Shown one piece after another: positions 13,501 to 24,449 of a stretch of DNA of 64,000 nucleotides (its first letter is position 1; the number at the start of each line of letters is the position of its first letter). The stretch comes from Oreocharis arfaki (Eukaryota; Chordata; Aves; Passeriformes; Paramythiidae): contig VZRR01014210.1 of NCBI GenBank assembly GCA_013398015.1, positions 558,001 through 622,000 on the forward strand, in the 5' to 3' direction. The notes under the pieces were generated by a model. That model did no database searches, was not told the origin of the DNA, and saw only the letters and a list, made by a program, of their open reading frames with translations. Position numbers and translations under genes: made by a program.

Positions 13501-13935
13501 ACACATGCGCCTACAAAGAAAAGAAAAGCTAAAATAACTCATAGAAGAAATAACTATGGGAAGACATTGGAGAAGAGTCCAGACACAGATGGTTGCAGTC
13601 TGTATTTATTCTCAAGGAAATATCACAAGGCAGCCCATATGATGCTGAGGAAATAAATAGTGTATTTGGATGCTAGTGTGTACTGTGTTTAAAAAGATCA
13701 TCCATCCTGTCAGAAACAGAAATATTATACAGAGGAAATATGGAGGCTGCAATTTGTGTGCAACCTCTGCTCCCTCCCTTCCTTTTGCTGAAATGCCAGG
13801 CAAAGATAACAGCAACCGCCTTGGCTGTGGACAGCTAGATGCAACCAAGACTACAAATGCTGAAGAGGATAAAATTCCTCTATGTGCAGTTCCAGCTGCT
13901 TAATCTTCCTAGCCCTTTCACTGGCATCTATTTGT
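10520..13935. other. AT-rich unique sequence, no gene seen
   Basis: The longest frames are 80 codons (12149-12391, plus) and 78 codons (13612-13848, minus); none resembles a known protein. No repeat family was recognised. The stretch 11000-11240 is somewhat less AT-rich than its surroundings. Confidence 0.55.
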
Positions 13936-13940
13936 TTTTG

Positions 13941-14160
13941 TACCGGGTTCGGTCACTCCGTCCCTGCTGTCAGACTGAGGCTTCCACAGCGACCTGCGCA
14001 CGCTGCTGTGTGAGCTGCCCCAGCTCCGAGGGGCTGCGCCGAGGGCACCCGCTCCCGGTGCCACCACGCCCGGCAGAGAACACAGATCCTGCCCGGGTTT
14101 AAGACCTCCTTCTGTTTCCTCTCCTGCAAACAGTTCACCTCTGCACCAAAGCTACGCGTC
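13941..14160. promoter_or_regulatory. Small CpG-rich island
   Basis: About 220 bases with GC near two thirds and roughly 16 CpG dinucleotides sit abruptly in AT-rich DNA with almost none. Both strands stay open across it (70 codons minus at 13953-14165; 87 codons plus at 13839-14102), a by-product of high GC rather than evidence of coding. An interferon-response-like word (AAACTGAAAC) lies just downstream near 14204. Such islands usually mark an unmethylated promoter or a GC-rich retroelement piece. I found no LTR-like ends here, so a cryptic promoter for a non-coding transcript is the simplest reading. Confidence 0.4.
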
Positions 14161-14594
14161 TCCACCCAGTTCTTTTTGTTTCTTTACTTTCGCTTTTTTC
14201 CAAACTGAAACTTCCTCCTCTGAATAATTCCTCTTACTTTTATTTTAACTGACATACTGCATGTATTCCTATTAAAAAGTGGAAAACATCCACAAAAATC
14301 TTGAAAAGTATTAGCCCACTTTATTCTTTAGAAGTTTCTTTTTCTACAGTAAAAAAAAATATATATTTTCTTGGTTTTTGAAATTAAATATTATTGCTTT
14401 TTACTTAAATTTCTTTCTTTTTATAAAACAGAAATAAATCTTTTAAATTAAGATTAAGAAATTGTTTATATGCGCAAATCCACTATTAACAGCTATACAG
14501 CGCATGTTATTGGTATCATAATGGATATACTCCATTATATTTATTTTGTACATTTTTAGGGATTAGGAGATTGATTTTTTGTTCCTGAAAAAGT

Positions 14595-14649
14595 CCCCCT
14601 CCCACCAGAAAAAACCCACCCCCCAAAAAGCCCCAAAACACAAGACCCC
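14595..14649 (-). other. G-run tract with G-quadruplex potential
   Basis: The + strand carries seven C runs (5, 3, 3, 6, 4 and 4 bases, with one loop of A-rich bases between each group). The minus strand can be written as G4, G6, T, G3, an 11-base loop, G3, A, G5. This meets the usual four-tract rule if a loop of up to 11-12 bases is allowed. A stop-free minus frame of 62 codons across it (14516-14704) is phenylalanine/glycine low-complexity translation, not a gene. Confidence 0.5.
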
Positions 14650-14659
14650 AAAAGCAACA

Positions 14660-17600
14660 AAAAAAATCCCAATCACAAGAAATGAACAATGTTATTTTAG
14701 TCATGATCAGTTATATAAAGGTACAGCAGAACATAATTTCAATATGAAAATGAAGAGTACAGTTGAAATTATTACTTTCTTTCTCTTTCTTGTAAAATCA
14801 ACTCAGAGGTGATTTTTTTACAAGTTTTTGGGGCATACAATAGCTAAAGAACCTTATTACAGCTGCAAAATACAAAATACCAGCAATGTTCCAAGAAAAA
14901 TATTAGGCTTTTTGAACACCCAACGTGTGATAGTAAGTATATATTATGGAACATGCCACTCTTATCTTGTGTATTTTAATAATGGCTTCCTCAGCTGCGT
15001 AGCTTATTTAAACTCCTTAATACTGTATCATAAAAGTTAGCAAAATGAAGCAGTCTGGTTTTGCCACAAAAAAAAAATTGAAAAACCCAGAAAATTTCTT
15101 GGGAAACTGCACATAAAAAATCCTTAAGTGGTTTTGTGTTGAAGAAAATCCACACTTACTCTGAGACACTAAACACACAGTCAAAGGTCATCTTGGAGTA
15201 TTTGTCTAAGAAATATCTTTGGATCTCGTCCAAAACATTTTTGCAAATGTCAGCATACTTAGGAATTCAAGTTTTATGGATCTCAGAATGAAGAATAAGC
15301 TTGAACTATTAAGTATCATACTCTACCCTTTCAAAATGATAGACAGATTGTATTTAGAGGTTGATGTCTCTCTTAACAGCATGGAAATGAAAAGAATGCC
15401 TTTTAACTCAGGAGGAGAGGGCTTTGCATTAGCAACTATAAATCTTAAGTTCCATTTCAGAGCTGTCATAATATCACTCAAATTTTATATATATGTATTC
15501 TTATATACATCATCTACCTTCCTAATGTGTAATGGATAGCTAGTTCATGATAAAAAGTATCTTCTAAAATTTGCACAATTTCAAAAGTCTACTATCATTT
15601 TAGCTGGAGAAATAGTAAGTACCTGACCTCATAATGGCCGTGTTGAAAAATTTCAACCCTCTTCAGACTTTTCACTCCATTTACTATTTGTACATTTAAG
15701 GACCAGCAGATACTTAAGTTCTCAGTATCAGGAAGCACCAAACACCATGCTGCACTATGAGATCACTTGCAGCAGACCCACTGCTCCTCCCTGGCTGCAG
15801 AATAAGTCCTTGCAACAGGTTGTTTTTGATGTTTACAGCCACATCTCTCTCTCTGTCTTTGTTTATTCTGTTAATCAAGTTTATTTGGCTTAGGAAGTTG
15901 TAAAAGCTGTTCTCAAATAACTGAAGCTTGTAGATCTCTTTCCAGACATGAAACTATAAATTTTATGTCTTCTTCTTTTGATTGTGAGGATAAATTTAAT
16001 ATTTTATATCAATACTTTAGGACTATCTGCAAACTAGATGCCTAATCCAAACTCTGCTTAATATTTCTAAGAAGTGTCTACCCTTTTTTTGAAATAGGAA
16101 CAAGCTCATTGTGTCCAAAGCTGTAATAATGAAAGGCATAATAGCTTGGTTTATTCAGCTTTATAATCCTCTAAGGCAGTGCTGACTGAAGGTTGAATAA
16201 ACATTGGGTTTATGGTATTGGTAAACTCTTAGGAGATAAAAAATTGGGGATAAAGTCTTCCCAAAACTAATAAGATATTAATGTGCAATACAATTAGGCA
16301 AATATTTTTTAGTCCTTCAAAATCAAATTAGATTGCTGACTTATACCATTAACCTGTTAAATACAGCAAAATACAGAAATTACCAAATGGGTACTTCTGT
16401 TTTCTAGAGAGCCAGTGATTACTCTGTTCAAGCTAGTCTTGATAGTCTCACTGTCTTAAGACAGGACTGTACTGTGATGTTATGGTGTAGCTCTGCAAGA
16501 TGCCAACTTTTAGAGCACCTTGAAAATTGCTTATCCATAGTGATTATGCAGAGGATATTGCAATATAAATTATTGGGTTCAATAATCTAAACCAAAGCAT
16601 AGCTTTAAGTAATTGTTTTACACGTAGCTGTGTGACACCAGCTGAGCCTAACCGCCTTCAGTCACCGCTTTTAACATTAGCAGTTAAGCCATCTTAAAGC
16701 AGCTTAAACATTCAGAAAATAAACTCTAACTGAACCCTCTGCTGCTCCCAGGAAAATGCCATTTGAATTTTAATGCTCTCATTCACAGACTGTCTAGATC
16801 CACCCAGTATTATTTCACAGTTCTGTGGTCCGTATCAGACCTTTCTAGCAACCACTATTTACAGCAAAAATAGAGTTTCAAAGCATGACACATGTATCTT
16901 AATTAAATTATTGATAAGTGAAAAAAAAAATCAGTTTCCACAATCTCAGAAATCTAACAAAAGCTTTCTGCCATGCCTTTGCACTTCTGTTATTATTGAG
17001 ACACATATTTCTTTTGTTGTTGAGAGGTGTGACCAATATACTGGCACTGGGCACCTTATCAAAGCAGCTTCAGCATCCTTGCATTTCTCCATGCTTGAAT
17101 ACATCAAGCAATCCTGTGTTTATCCTTGCTTCTGAAAAAGACTGAACTGGAGCTCTGTTTAAAACCGCTCTTGGCCCAGAATTTAGCATCTTGGATGTAA
17201 ATATTGAAATCTTCCTTGCAGCTCTTTCAATATACAATCATCGACATGTAATCTTTCTTTTTCGGACTTACTAAGTTAGCTTGAACCTTGGAAAATAATT
17301 CCATTATCATTAGTACCACATCTGTGCACCAGCTTTGCCACCCAGAAGTACAAATCTGCCACATTTGTTTTACATTATTCATAGATAATGAGTTTACATC
17401 AGCTTGGTGCCTTTGTCATGTTTTCTACAGATCAAGATGCCAAGAACAACGTTAACTCCAAAACGTTTTAAAAGTGTTTGTGCATAGACACTTATCCTTG
17501 ACATGTTGAATGTCAACAGATTTGATTTTATATTAAAATCTGGATATTTAAAAATTGTTGAACTATGGCAGAAATATGCTTACAGCTCAAGCTTACCTTA

Positions 17601-19795
17601 TAATAAATGTGTCAAGCATCTACAAGGTATAAAATTAAGAATCTTCCTGAGAATTGAGCCCAAATATATTTGATTCTACAGTTTCCAATCAACACTAGGT
17701 CAGTATAGCAAAGATTAAAGAAAATAGGCCCTGTAAGCAGTCATAGGATGGAGGAACTATGACTTCTCAGGGCTCCAGCTTGCAATATGGAGTAAGAACT
17801 ATCTAGGAAAAAAAGTCCTCTTCACGTCTTCATATCCCTGAGAGCACTAGGAAAGTTTGAGACCTGGACGTCTAATTTTTCTAGATCACCTCAAAAGATT
17901 CAGCCTTCATATTTAATGTTTTTCCCTCATTTCTTGTTACAAAATTCACCTTCAAAAATTAAAAAATCTCCTGAAGACCTACCATCAAGGTTTTAAACTC
18001 GCTGTCCTCTTTCAAATCTGTCTGGAAGCTGTGGGCAGTTTGTTTTGCACCTGTAGACTTTTCAGTGGATGAGCTATAGATGGCCTTTCCCCCTCTGTGC
18101 TAGAATAGGCACCATCTCTTCTTCCACAGACAATGCAAATTATGCATTCTGTACGCTAGTGGCCTTGAAAATACCAAAATACTGTGACAAAGCCTGAATC
18201 CTAATCTGCACTGCCAAATGTCACAGCATTTCACACATCCAGGTATAACCAGAGACATTAAGATACCTGTTATGGCACAAATGTGACCCAGCAAGCCTTA
18301 TTACATCATTTACTAATAAAGTGTAAAATTTCACTTTTGTTTTTATACTGTTTTAATTTTGTACGCCTTATTTTTTTAATAGTAAATAATTGTCTTGGAT
18401 CATACTTAGTGTGCTTCTGATCTTGTTTCTATTCTTTGACACTAGTGGTTAGCCCTGACAGAGGTGAAAACTTTTTTGAGAGAGTAGAATTATTAAAATG
18501 CAGCATATAATAATACTGTTTCCCCATGTTTCCCTTTTCATTTTTTCAGTAATAAGTATTTAATAAGATTCAACCTATAAGTTGGTGAAGTCAATAGGCA
18601 CCTTTCTATTAACTTTAGAACATTACAGATGAGGTTTAGAAGACTAATCAGTTTTCTTTTAGTCTGTACTAATTAGTGCCATAAAAAATGTCATTGATGT
18701 TACAGGGATAAGCTGATACTTGCTTTGACTGTTATGGACGGTGAATCACAGAGCAATAATTCTAGATTCTGGATTTGAAATTTATGAATACTGACTGCCC
18801 GTGAGAACATCTTTTTTCCTATCTCTGAAGTTTTTCTTCCTACTGCTTGTGAATGCTATGGATCAAAAACCACATGAACTTTTAAGGCTTTGGTATATAT
18901 ACAAAGTGTATTTTGGAAAAATATTCACTGTTAATGATACTGAGATTAGAGATAATGAAATCCTTTTAGAACTTCATTTTGCATGAATTTCTAGAAACAG
19001 ACCTGAAATCAAACCATGATTTGTTAACCTGTTAGAGTATTCTTGTAATTATTATTTTTAAAAAAAAGCTTTTTCACATGATATGTGATTAGGGTGGTAT
19101 GCAATTAAAAGTATGATTTTCATCATTGGATCTCTCTGTTTAAAATAAAGGTAACAGGTAAATCGGTAGAGTATGCAAATGTGAAACCAAAGATTTTCAA
19201 TTTTTTATTTCTATTATATGTTTTACTCATCTATACTCCTTGGTCTCCCAATATGTTTTTAGAATGAAAATTGAGTGCCCAGGGGTATAAATAGTGTCTT
19301 TTTCTCTGTCAGAAATAATCTGCAGATCCATTGCACCAGCGCTACTAAGACACTATTTGATGTATCACTCAGCACAAACAGGTGATGTGACACCTGCCAG
19401 AAGAGTTCAGGAGATATTTGTGAGAATGGATTATTTATCTGTGCCCATCCATAGAGTAAGAGTAAGGAAACAGGATTTGATCTGGATTTAAGATTTCCTT
19501 TATTGTGAATCTTCTGTTGACATTAATGTGCTCTGGAAGAAGTCCATGATAACCACTACAGTACATTAACAGTTCAGCTTTCAGTGCAAAGGATGCACGA
19601 GCATATTGCAAACTGTAAGTGTATGTACCCTTCAAACAAATTCTGAAAGTGTATGACACTTTACAGGAACTGTAGAAAATGGATTACCTACTTGAAAATG
19701 TGTAGAGTGGATTGTCTGAGTGGATTCTCGAAGTGGAGCTGTCCAGTGGAGTTAATGCAGTTTCAATCTTCTCTTTAAATGCCAAAACTTTAAAG
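14660..19795. other. AT-rich unique sequence, no gene seen
   Basis: Frames reach 120 codons (16773-17135, plus) and 106 codons (15219-15539, plus) without resemblance to any known family or convincing splice context. No interspersed repeat was recognised. Confidence 0.5.
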
Positions 19796-20780
19796 AATTT
19801 TAGTGTCTAGAATTGGAGTCATCTATTGGGTCAGACGGCGAAGCAGCCGCAGCAGTGGGTGACTGAGGCAAGTCCAAGGGTGAGGGTCTGAGCTGTACAG
19901 GGGCATTCCTGAGCTCAGGGGCACCTGAGCAGCAGCCCTGAGATCCGTCTGGATCTGGAAGCCCTGTACAGCCAATCAGGCATGAAGGGGACATTGCCAG
20001 GAGCAGAATGGGAGATTTAAACAGATCTAGGGAGCATGAATGATCCTGAGTGTGACAAGCAGGGGTGTGGCATGGCAGTGAAGGTGTGGCATGGTAGTTT
20101 GCATGGCAGTTCGGGTAGGGGGACGAGCAGAAAGAGCTCCTCTAGAGCTACCCAGGAGGAGCCAACAGAAGCAGATAAATAGACTCAGTATCTGAGTGAA
20201 GAAGAGCACGAAAAGGTCCCTTCAGCCTCATTAGCATACCAGTGAAAGCTTCTTCAGTTGTGGTGTTGACATGTTGTAGAGCTCATTCCCCTGCAGCTGC
20301 TGGAGTCACAGAACCAGCTGTGTCAGAGCCTTCCAGCCAGCCAGACCTGCTGATGGTAGATTGAACTCTCCAGGTCACAGGTTCCAGGAGTGACTGATGC
20401 TTCTCCGTGAGGCTAGGGCTGACAAAGGGCTCTGTTGCAGAAGGTGTGCTGTGGTTGAAGACCTGTGTCACCAGAGGAGGGAGCTACAGGAGGAAGTGAA
20501 TAAGTTACATTGTATTTGAGTTAATGAGAAAGAGATTGGTAATTTTCAGAGATGTAACAGTCTCCAGACACTCAGGAGTATCAAACCTTCATTATAGTGG
20601 AGAAGAAGGTGGACTCAGAATCCTGAAAGGAAATTAGTCAAGGGTCTGTTGAAGAAGAAGGCTCAAAGCAGGTCACTTCACATATCAGGAAGAAGGTTCT
20701 TCTTTCTGAAAATTTAACAGATAGGACTGGCACCTTCTACAGTATGTATGAGGCCCCGGAACTAGAAGTACAGACAACTG

Positions 20781-21083
20781 ATGGGGTGGGCAGAGGTCCT
20801 CATTGGCATAAGTGAAACCTGGTGGGATGAGTTTTGTGACTGGAGTGCCCTGTTGCATGGTTACAGGCTCTTCAGGAGGGACAGGCAGGGCAGAAGAGGC
20901 AGAGAGGTGGCACTGTGCGTAACAGAAGGGTTAGAACATATGGGGCCCACAGCTGGCAAGGGCACAGTTGAGAGCCTTTGGGTAAGGATGAAGGGGCAAA
21001 CAAATAATGCAAATGTCATCATGGGAGTCTACTACAGACCTCCCAGCCAGGGCGATGATGCCAATGAATTAGTCTCTGCCTGA
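20781..21083 (+). pseudogene. CR1 ORF2 endonuclease domain relic
   Basis: About 100 codons remain open and match the apurinic/apyrimidinic endonuclease domain that nicks target DNA in CR1 elements. The SETWW block, where E is the conserved metal-binding glutamate region, and the RLFRRDRQGRRG block are intact; a stretch VYYRPPSQGDDANEL follows, as in other CR1 copies. The start of the domain lies in another frame upstream (about 20730) and the frame stops at 21083, so no functional protein can be made. It is part of the internally deleted CR1 at 19805-22103. Confidence 0.85.
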
Positions 21084-21599
21084 CTTCAGGCTGCTCAAGG
21101 AATTAGTATAGAAGGACCATTGGGAAAAATGCTTTTGCAGGTGCTGGGGTCGGTCAGTGCTGGTCACTTTTTAACTATCACTCCCGAGGGCACAGGAGCA
21201 GGCAAGTTCCAAATGATGCAAATCAAGGAGGGAAGGCAGAAGGCTGGCTTGACTAAATAGGAATCTTCTCCTGGTAATAAGGAAATAAAAGAAAGGTGGA
21301 ATGGTATGGCCAGTGGAAGCATGGTCAGGTGACATGAGAAGAATACAGAAGTGCTGCTTCTCACTGCAGGGAGAAAATTCATGAGGCCAAAGCTCAACTG
21401 AAGTTGAAGCTGGAAAGAGCCATGGGGGACAATAAAAAGAGGTTTATTCCAGTGTATCAATGGCAATAGTCTGGAGACCAGCACCATGGAAAGGGGCCTG
21501 GAAAGTTGAATCTGAGTCAGCAGTGCCCTGGCAGCCAGGAGGGCCAACCATGTCCGAGGGTGCATCAGGCACAGCATCACCAGCCAGACGAAGGAGGGG

Positions 21600-22088
21600 A
21601 TTGTCCTGCTCTGCTCTGCACTAGGGAGACCTCACCTTGAATGTTGTGTGCAGTGTGGGGTGTCACAATATAAAAAAGGCATAAAGCTGTCAGAGATTGT
21701 CCAGAGGAGGGCCAGAAGGATGGTGAAGGGTCTGGAGAGGAGGCTGTATGAGGCACGGCTGATGTCACTTGGTGTGCTCAGCCTGGAGAAGAGGAGACTG
21801 AGGAGAGACCCCTTTGTGGTCTACAAGCTCCTTGTGAGGGGAACCAAGGCAGGTAGCAATCTCTTCACTCTCATGACCAGTGACAGGACTCAAGGAAATG
21901 ACATGAAGCTGAGTCAGGGGAGGTATAGGTTGGATATCAGGAAAAGGTTTCTCATCCAACAGAGTTCAAGAAGGTTTTGGACAACATTCTCAGGCACATG
22001 GTGTGACTCTTGGGAAGGGTCCTGTGCAGGGCCAGGAGTTGAACTCCATGATATTGATAGGTCCCTTCCAACTCAGTATATTCTATGA
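21600..22088 (+). pseudogene. CR1 ORF2 C-terminal relic and 3' UTR
   Basis: The frame reads through the C-terminal region of CR1 ORF2: IVQRRARRMVKGLERRLYE, then LGVLSLEKRRLRRDPFVVYK, then a MTSDRTQGN block. The last third passes into the 3' UTR, where the nucleotide match to bird CR1 remains strong (GGTTGGATATCAGGAAAAGG; CAGGCACATGGTGTGACTCT; GTCCCTTCCAACTCAGTAT). About 60 bases normally present between the last two blocks are missing. It is continuous with the element at 19805-22103. Confidence 0.85.
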
Positions 22089-22109
22089 TTTCTATGATCT
22101 TTTGTGAAC

Positions 22110-23385
22110 AGCAAGTAGTGGCAGAGCAGATTTGTAAGGAACAGAGTGGAACAAGTTTAACTCCTGGTCTCAAACCTTTTTCCCAAATGATAAGATAAGA
22201 TATATGAAAAAAGAAGGAAATATTCTGTATGAGGTTTGGGTTTATGTCTTTTCTTGCAAGTTGATAAAAAAATTCTATATGTTTTGTGAATGTTCCATTA
22301 AAAAAAAAAAAACAAACCAGAATTTGGTAGAAAATTCCAATGCATTTGGATGAGGATTCTAGCACAACAGATGGCAGTTTTCGTACTCACTGCATAGTAT
22401 TCTCCCCTAAGAGGTATGATGCCTGGGCAGAAAATCTGAGTTCAAACTACATGTACTCTTACACATTTCTTGCCTGCTCAACTGCACATGGCCTGTTTTA
22501 TTCCAAGCTGTGCATGGGGAAATTTCATCCTGCAGTTTTCAAAAGATAGGAGGCATGAACCTTCTGGTGAGTCCTACTGGCAGAAATTAGGGGCTTGAGT
22601 GTAATGGCAAAGGATGTTAGAAACTTATGAATTCCCTCAGGCACTTCCCTCTGAGGAATGTCTGTACCTGGCATTGTTAACCACATACTGACTCATAATC
22701 ACCGTATTTCCATGGGCTCCCATTGGTGTTGTCAATTAAATACTGATATGGCTAAGAGGACTACACCATATGGTGGCATTGCTGTGTTGGGTACAGTTAA
22801 ATATAGAAGTGATGTGAGTTGCATGTATGAAGCAGTATATTTAGTAATCAGAATGACAGCATAGGCCAGTTTTTTCCAAAACTCTTGTTCTCATCAGGGT
22901 CTCAAAGAAGGGGCCAAATTTTCAAGTTTTCATCTTGCAGCTCCTTGTACTGGGACACTAATTGTTAGATTTTTCAGAAGAGTTTTTCAATCAAAAGTAC
23001 TATGATCTTTTGATTACATTAATCTGCTGTGACAATGAGTGCTGAGATGCTGCAGTTTCCCTATGGTCTGGATATTTTTATTTCATGTAAACATAAATTT
23101 AGCTATTCATGGAGTCAGCTGGGCTTGTTCTGCCTCTGCTCACTTACAGATGTGTAACTCCATGGGCATAACTCCTGCATACACTGATCTAAGACGACAA
23201 TCAATTACGTATGCAGAAAAGCTTCTAGAGGGAGCAGAAATACCTGTATGATCCTTCTGGGAATGTCATTACAAATTCCTGGCTACTAGCTCCGTTTACT
23301 TCTCTTAACTGAGTTGAAATTTTTTCAGTGGACATTGTTCAAAGTGGAATTCTGTTCTCCTATACATGTGATAATAGGAGATGAT
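22110..23385. other. Unique sequence between CR1 copies
   Basis: No recognised gene or repeat. A 12-A run lies at about 22301-22312. Open frames stay at or below 70 codons, apart from a 137-codon minus frame (21952-22365) that overlaps the CR1 tail and is not recognised. Confidence 0.5.
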
Positions 23386-23391
23386 GAAGAA

Positions 23392-23767
23392 GATGAGAAC
23401 AGCAGACTCAGGGGTGATCGTATTGCCCTCTACGTCTACCTGAAAGAAGGTTGTAGCCAGTTGGGTGTTGACCTGTTCTCCCAAGCAGCCAGCAGCAGGA
23501 CAAGATGACATAGTGTTAAGCTGTACCAGGGCAGGTTTAGGTCGGACATTTGGAAGAATTTCTTCACAGAAAGATATTGATGATATTGGTGACTAGATAT
23601 TGGAATGGACTGCCCAGAACAGTGGTGGAGTCACTATCCCTGGAAGTGTTTAAGGAAAGACTGGATGTGGCACTCAGTGCTATGGTCTGGTTGACAAGGT
23701 GGTGTTCAGTCACAGGTTGGACTTGATGATCTTAGAGGTCTTCTCCAACCTAGTTGATTCTGTGATT
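23392..23767 (+). mobile_element. CR1 LINE 3'-end fragment
   Basis: A typical 5'-truncated CR1. It begins in the C-terminal part of ORF2, where the + frame reads RIALYVYLKEGCSQLGVDLF and then ASSRTR (compare the CR1 pattern LYNYLREGCSQ..SLFSQ..SDRTR). It continues through a decayed 'W..LP..VVESPSLEVFKE' region and ends with GGTTGGACTTGATGATCTTA, GAGGTCTTCTCCAACCTAG and TTGATTCTGTGATT. It belongs to a different CR1 subfamily from the copy at 19805-22103, judged by its 3' end. It is inactive. Confidence 0.85.
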
Positions 23768-24311
23768 ACTAAATGTTATTCTATCTAAACAAGAGAAAAA
23801 AGATATCCATGAAATAAAATATTTGCCTAGTTGGTACTTCGGAAGTATGTGACTGTTCTTACAAATGTACAGGTAAACTTTCCTCACTGAATTATCATAA
23901 GAATGTGATCAGTGCAGGTATCATAATATTTAGGATAAAATTATGATCCTTAGTTAGACAGTTAATTTCAGAATCTATCACTATTTTTCAGATCTATCTG
24001 ATATCTTTTCTCATAGGATCAGTGACAGGTTTTCTTATAACATTTTTCCTCATAAGTAACAGTAACAGGCCCGAATATCAGGCCCACAGTATTTGGTCAT
24101 ACTATGACTGAGGCTCATGTAACACGATGTTACTGGCTTGTGATGAAAACTTTATAATAAACTGGAATATTTTCATATGTAATTCTCTGTGAGATTATAC
24201 ACTATTTCTCCAGTCATTTTTTCTCATGCTGACTACTGTGACTGCTGTGACTTCTGTTTCTTTTGTGCCCTCATCACTTTTAAATGGATAGGCCTGGCAT
24301 GTGACTTGGAA

Positions 24312-24445
24312 TATTATACAGAATGGTTTGAAAGGGACTATAAACACCTACAGTTCCAAACCCACTGCCATGGGCAGGGACATCCTCCACTAGATTAGGT
24401 TATTCGAAGCTCCACCCAACCTGACTTTGAACACTATCCTCCTTC
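24312..24445 (-). mobile_element. CR1 LINE 3'-end fragment, reverse
   Basis: In + strand order the block reads ACAGAATGGTTTGAAAGGGAC, a decayed 'cttaaagatcatctagttccaa' segment, CCCACTGCCATGGGCAGGGAC and ACCCAACCTGACTTTGAACA. That is the reverse complement of the common bird CR1 3' UTR. Only the terminal ~130 bases are present and it is diverged. Confidence 0.8.
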
Positions 24446-24449
24446 TTGA

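Larger units (their letters stand above)
19805..22103 (+). mobile_element. CR1 LINE with 5' region, internally deleted
   Basis: A non-LTR retrotransposon copy of the bird CR1 clade that would move by target-primed reverse transcription. From left to right it shows: a GC-rich 5'-UTR-like block from about 19805 with repeated GTGTGGCATGG words (20060-20100); an ORF1 remnant near 20280-20560 ending in a GGGAGCTACAGGAGGAAGTG coiled-coil stretch; the ORF2 endonuclease, open at 20781-21083 with IGISETWWDE, GYRLFRRDRQGRRG and a later YYRPPSQGD block; a post-endonuclease linker to about 21470; then a jump to the C-terminal part of ORF2 (VQRRARRMVKGLE, LGVLSLEKRRLRRD) and the 3' UTR ending ATTCTATGATTTCTATGATC. 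The reverse-transcriptase core is absent, and a further gap of about 60 bases sits near 21960. Frameshifts and stops make it non-autonomous. CR1 copies are normally cut short at the 5' end, so keeping the 5' region is unusual. Confidence 0.85.

Noticed and set aside
14195..14215. Interferon-response-like word AAACTGAAAC
   Set aside because: One mismatch to the consensus and no second site; such words are common by chance.
16773..17145. Overlapping 120- and 75-codon plus frames
   Set aside because: Composition typical of random AT-rich translation; no domain or splice support.
21164..21580. 138-codon minus-strand frame
   Set aside because: It is the reverse shadow of the CR1 element.
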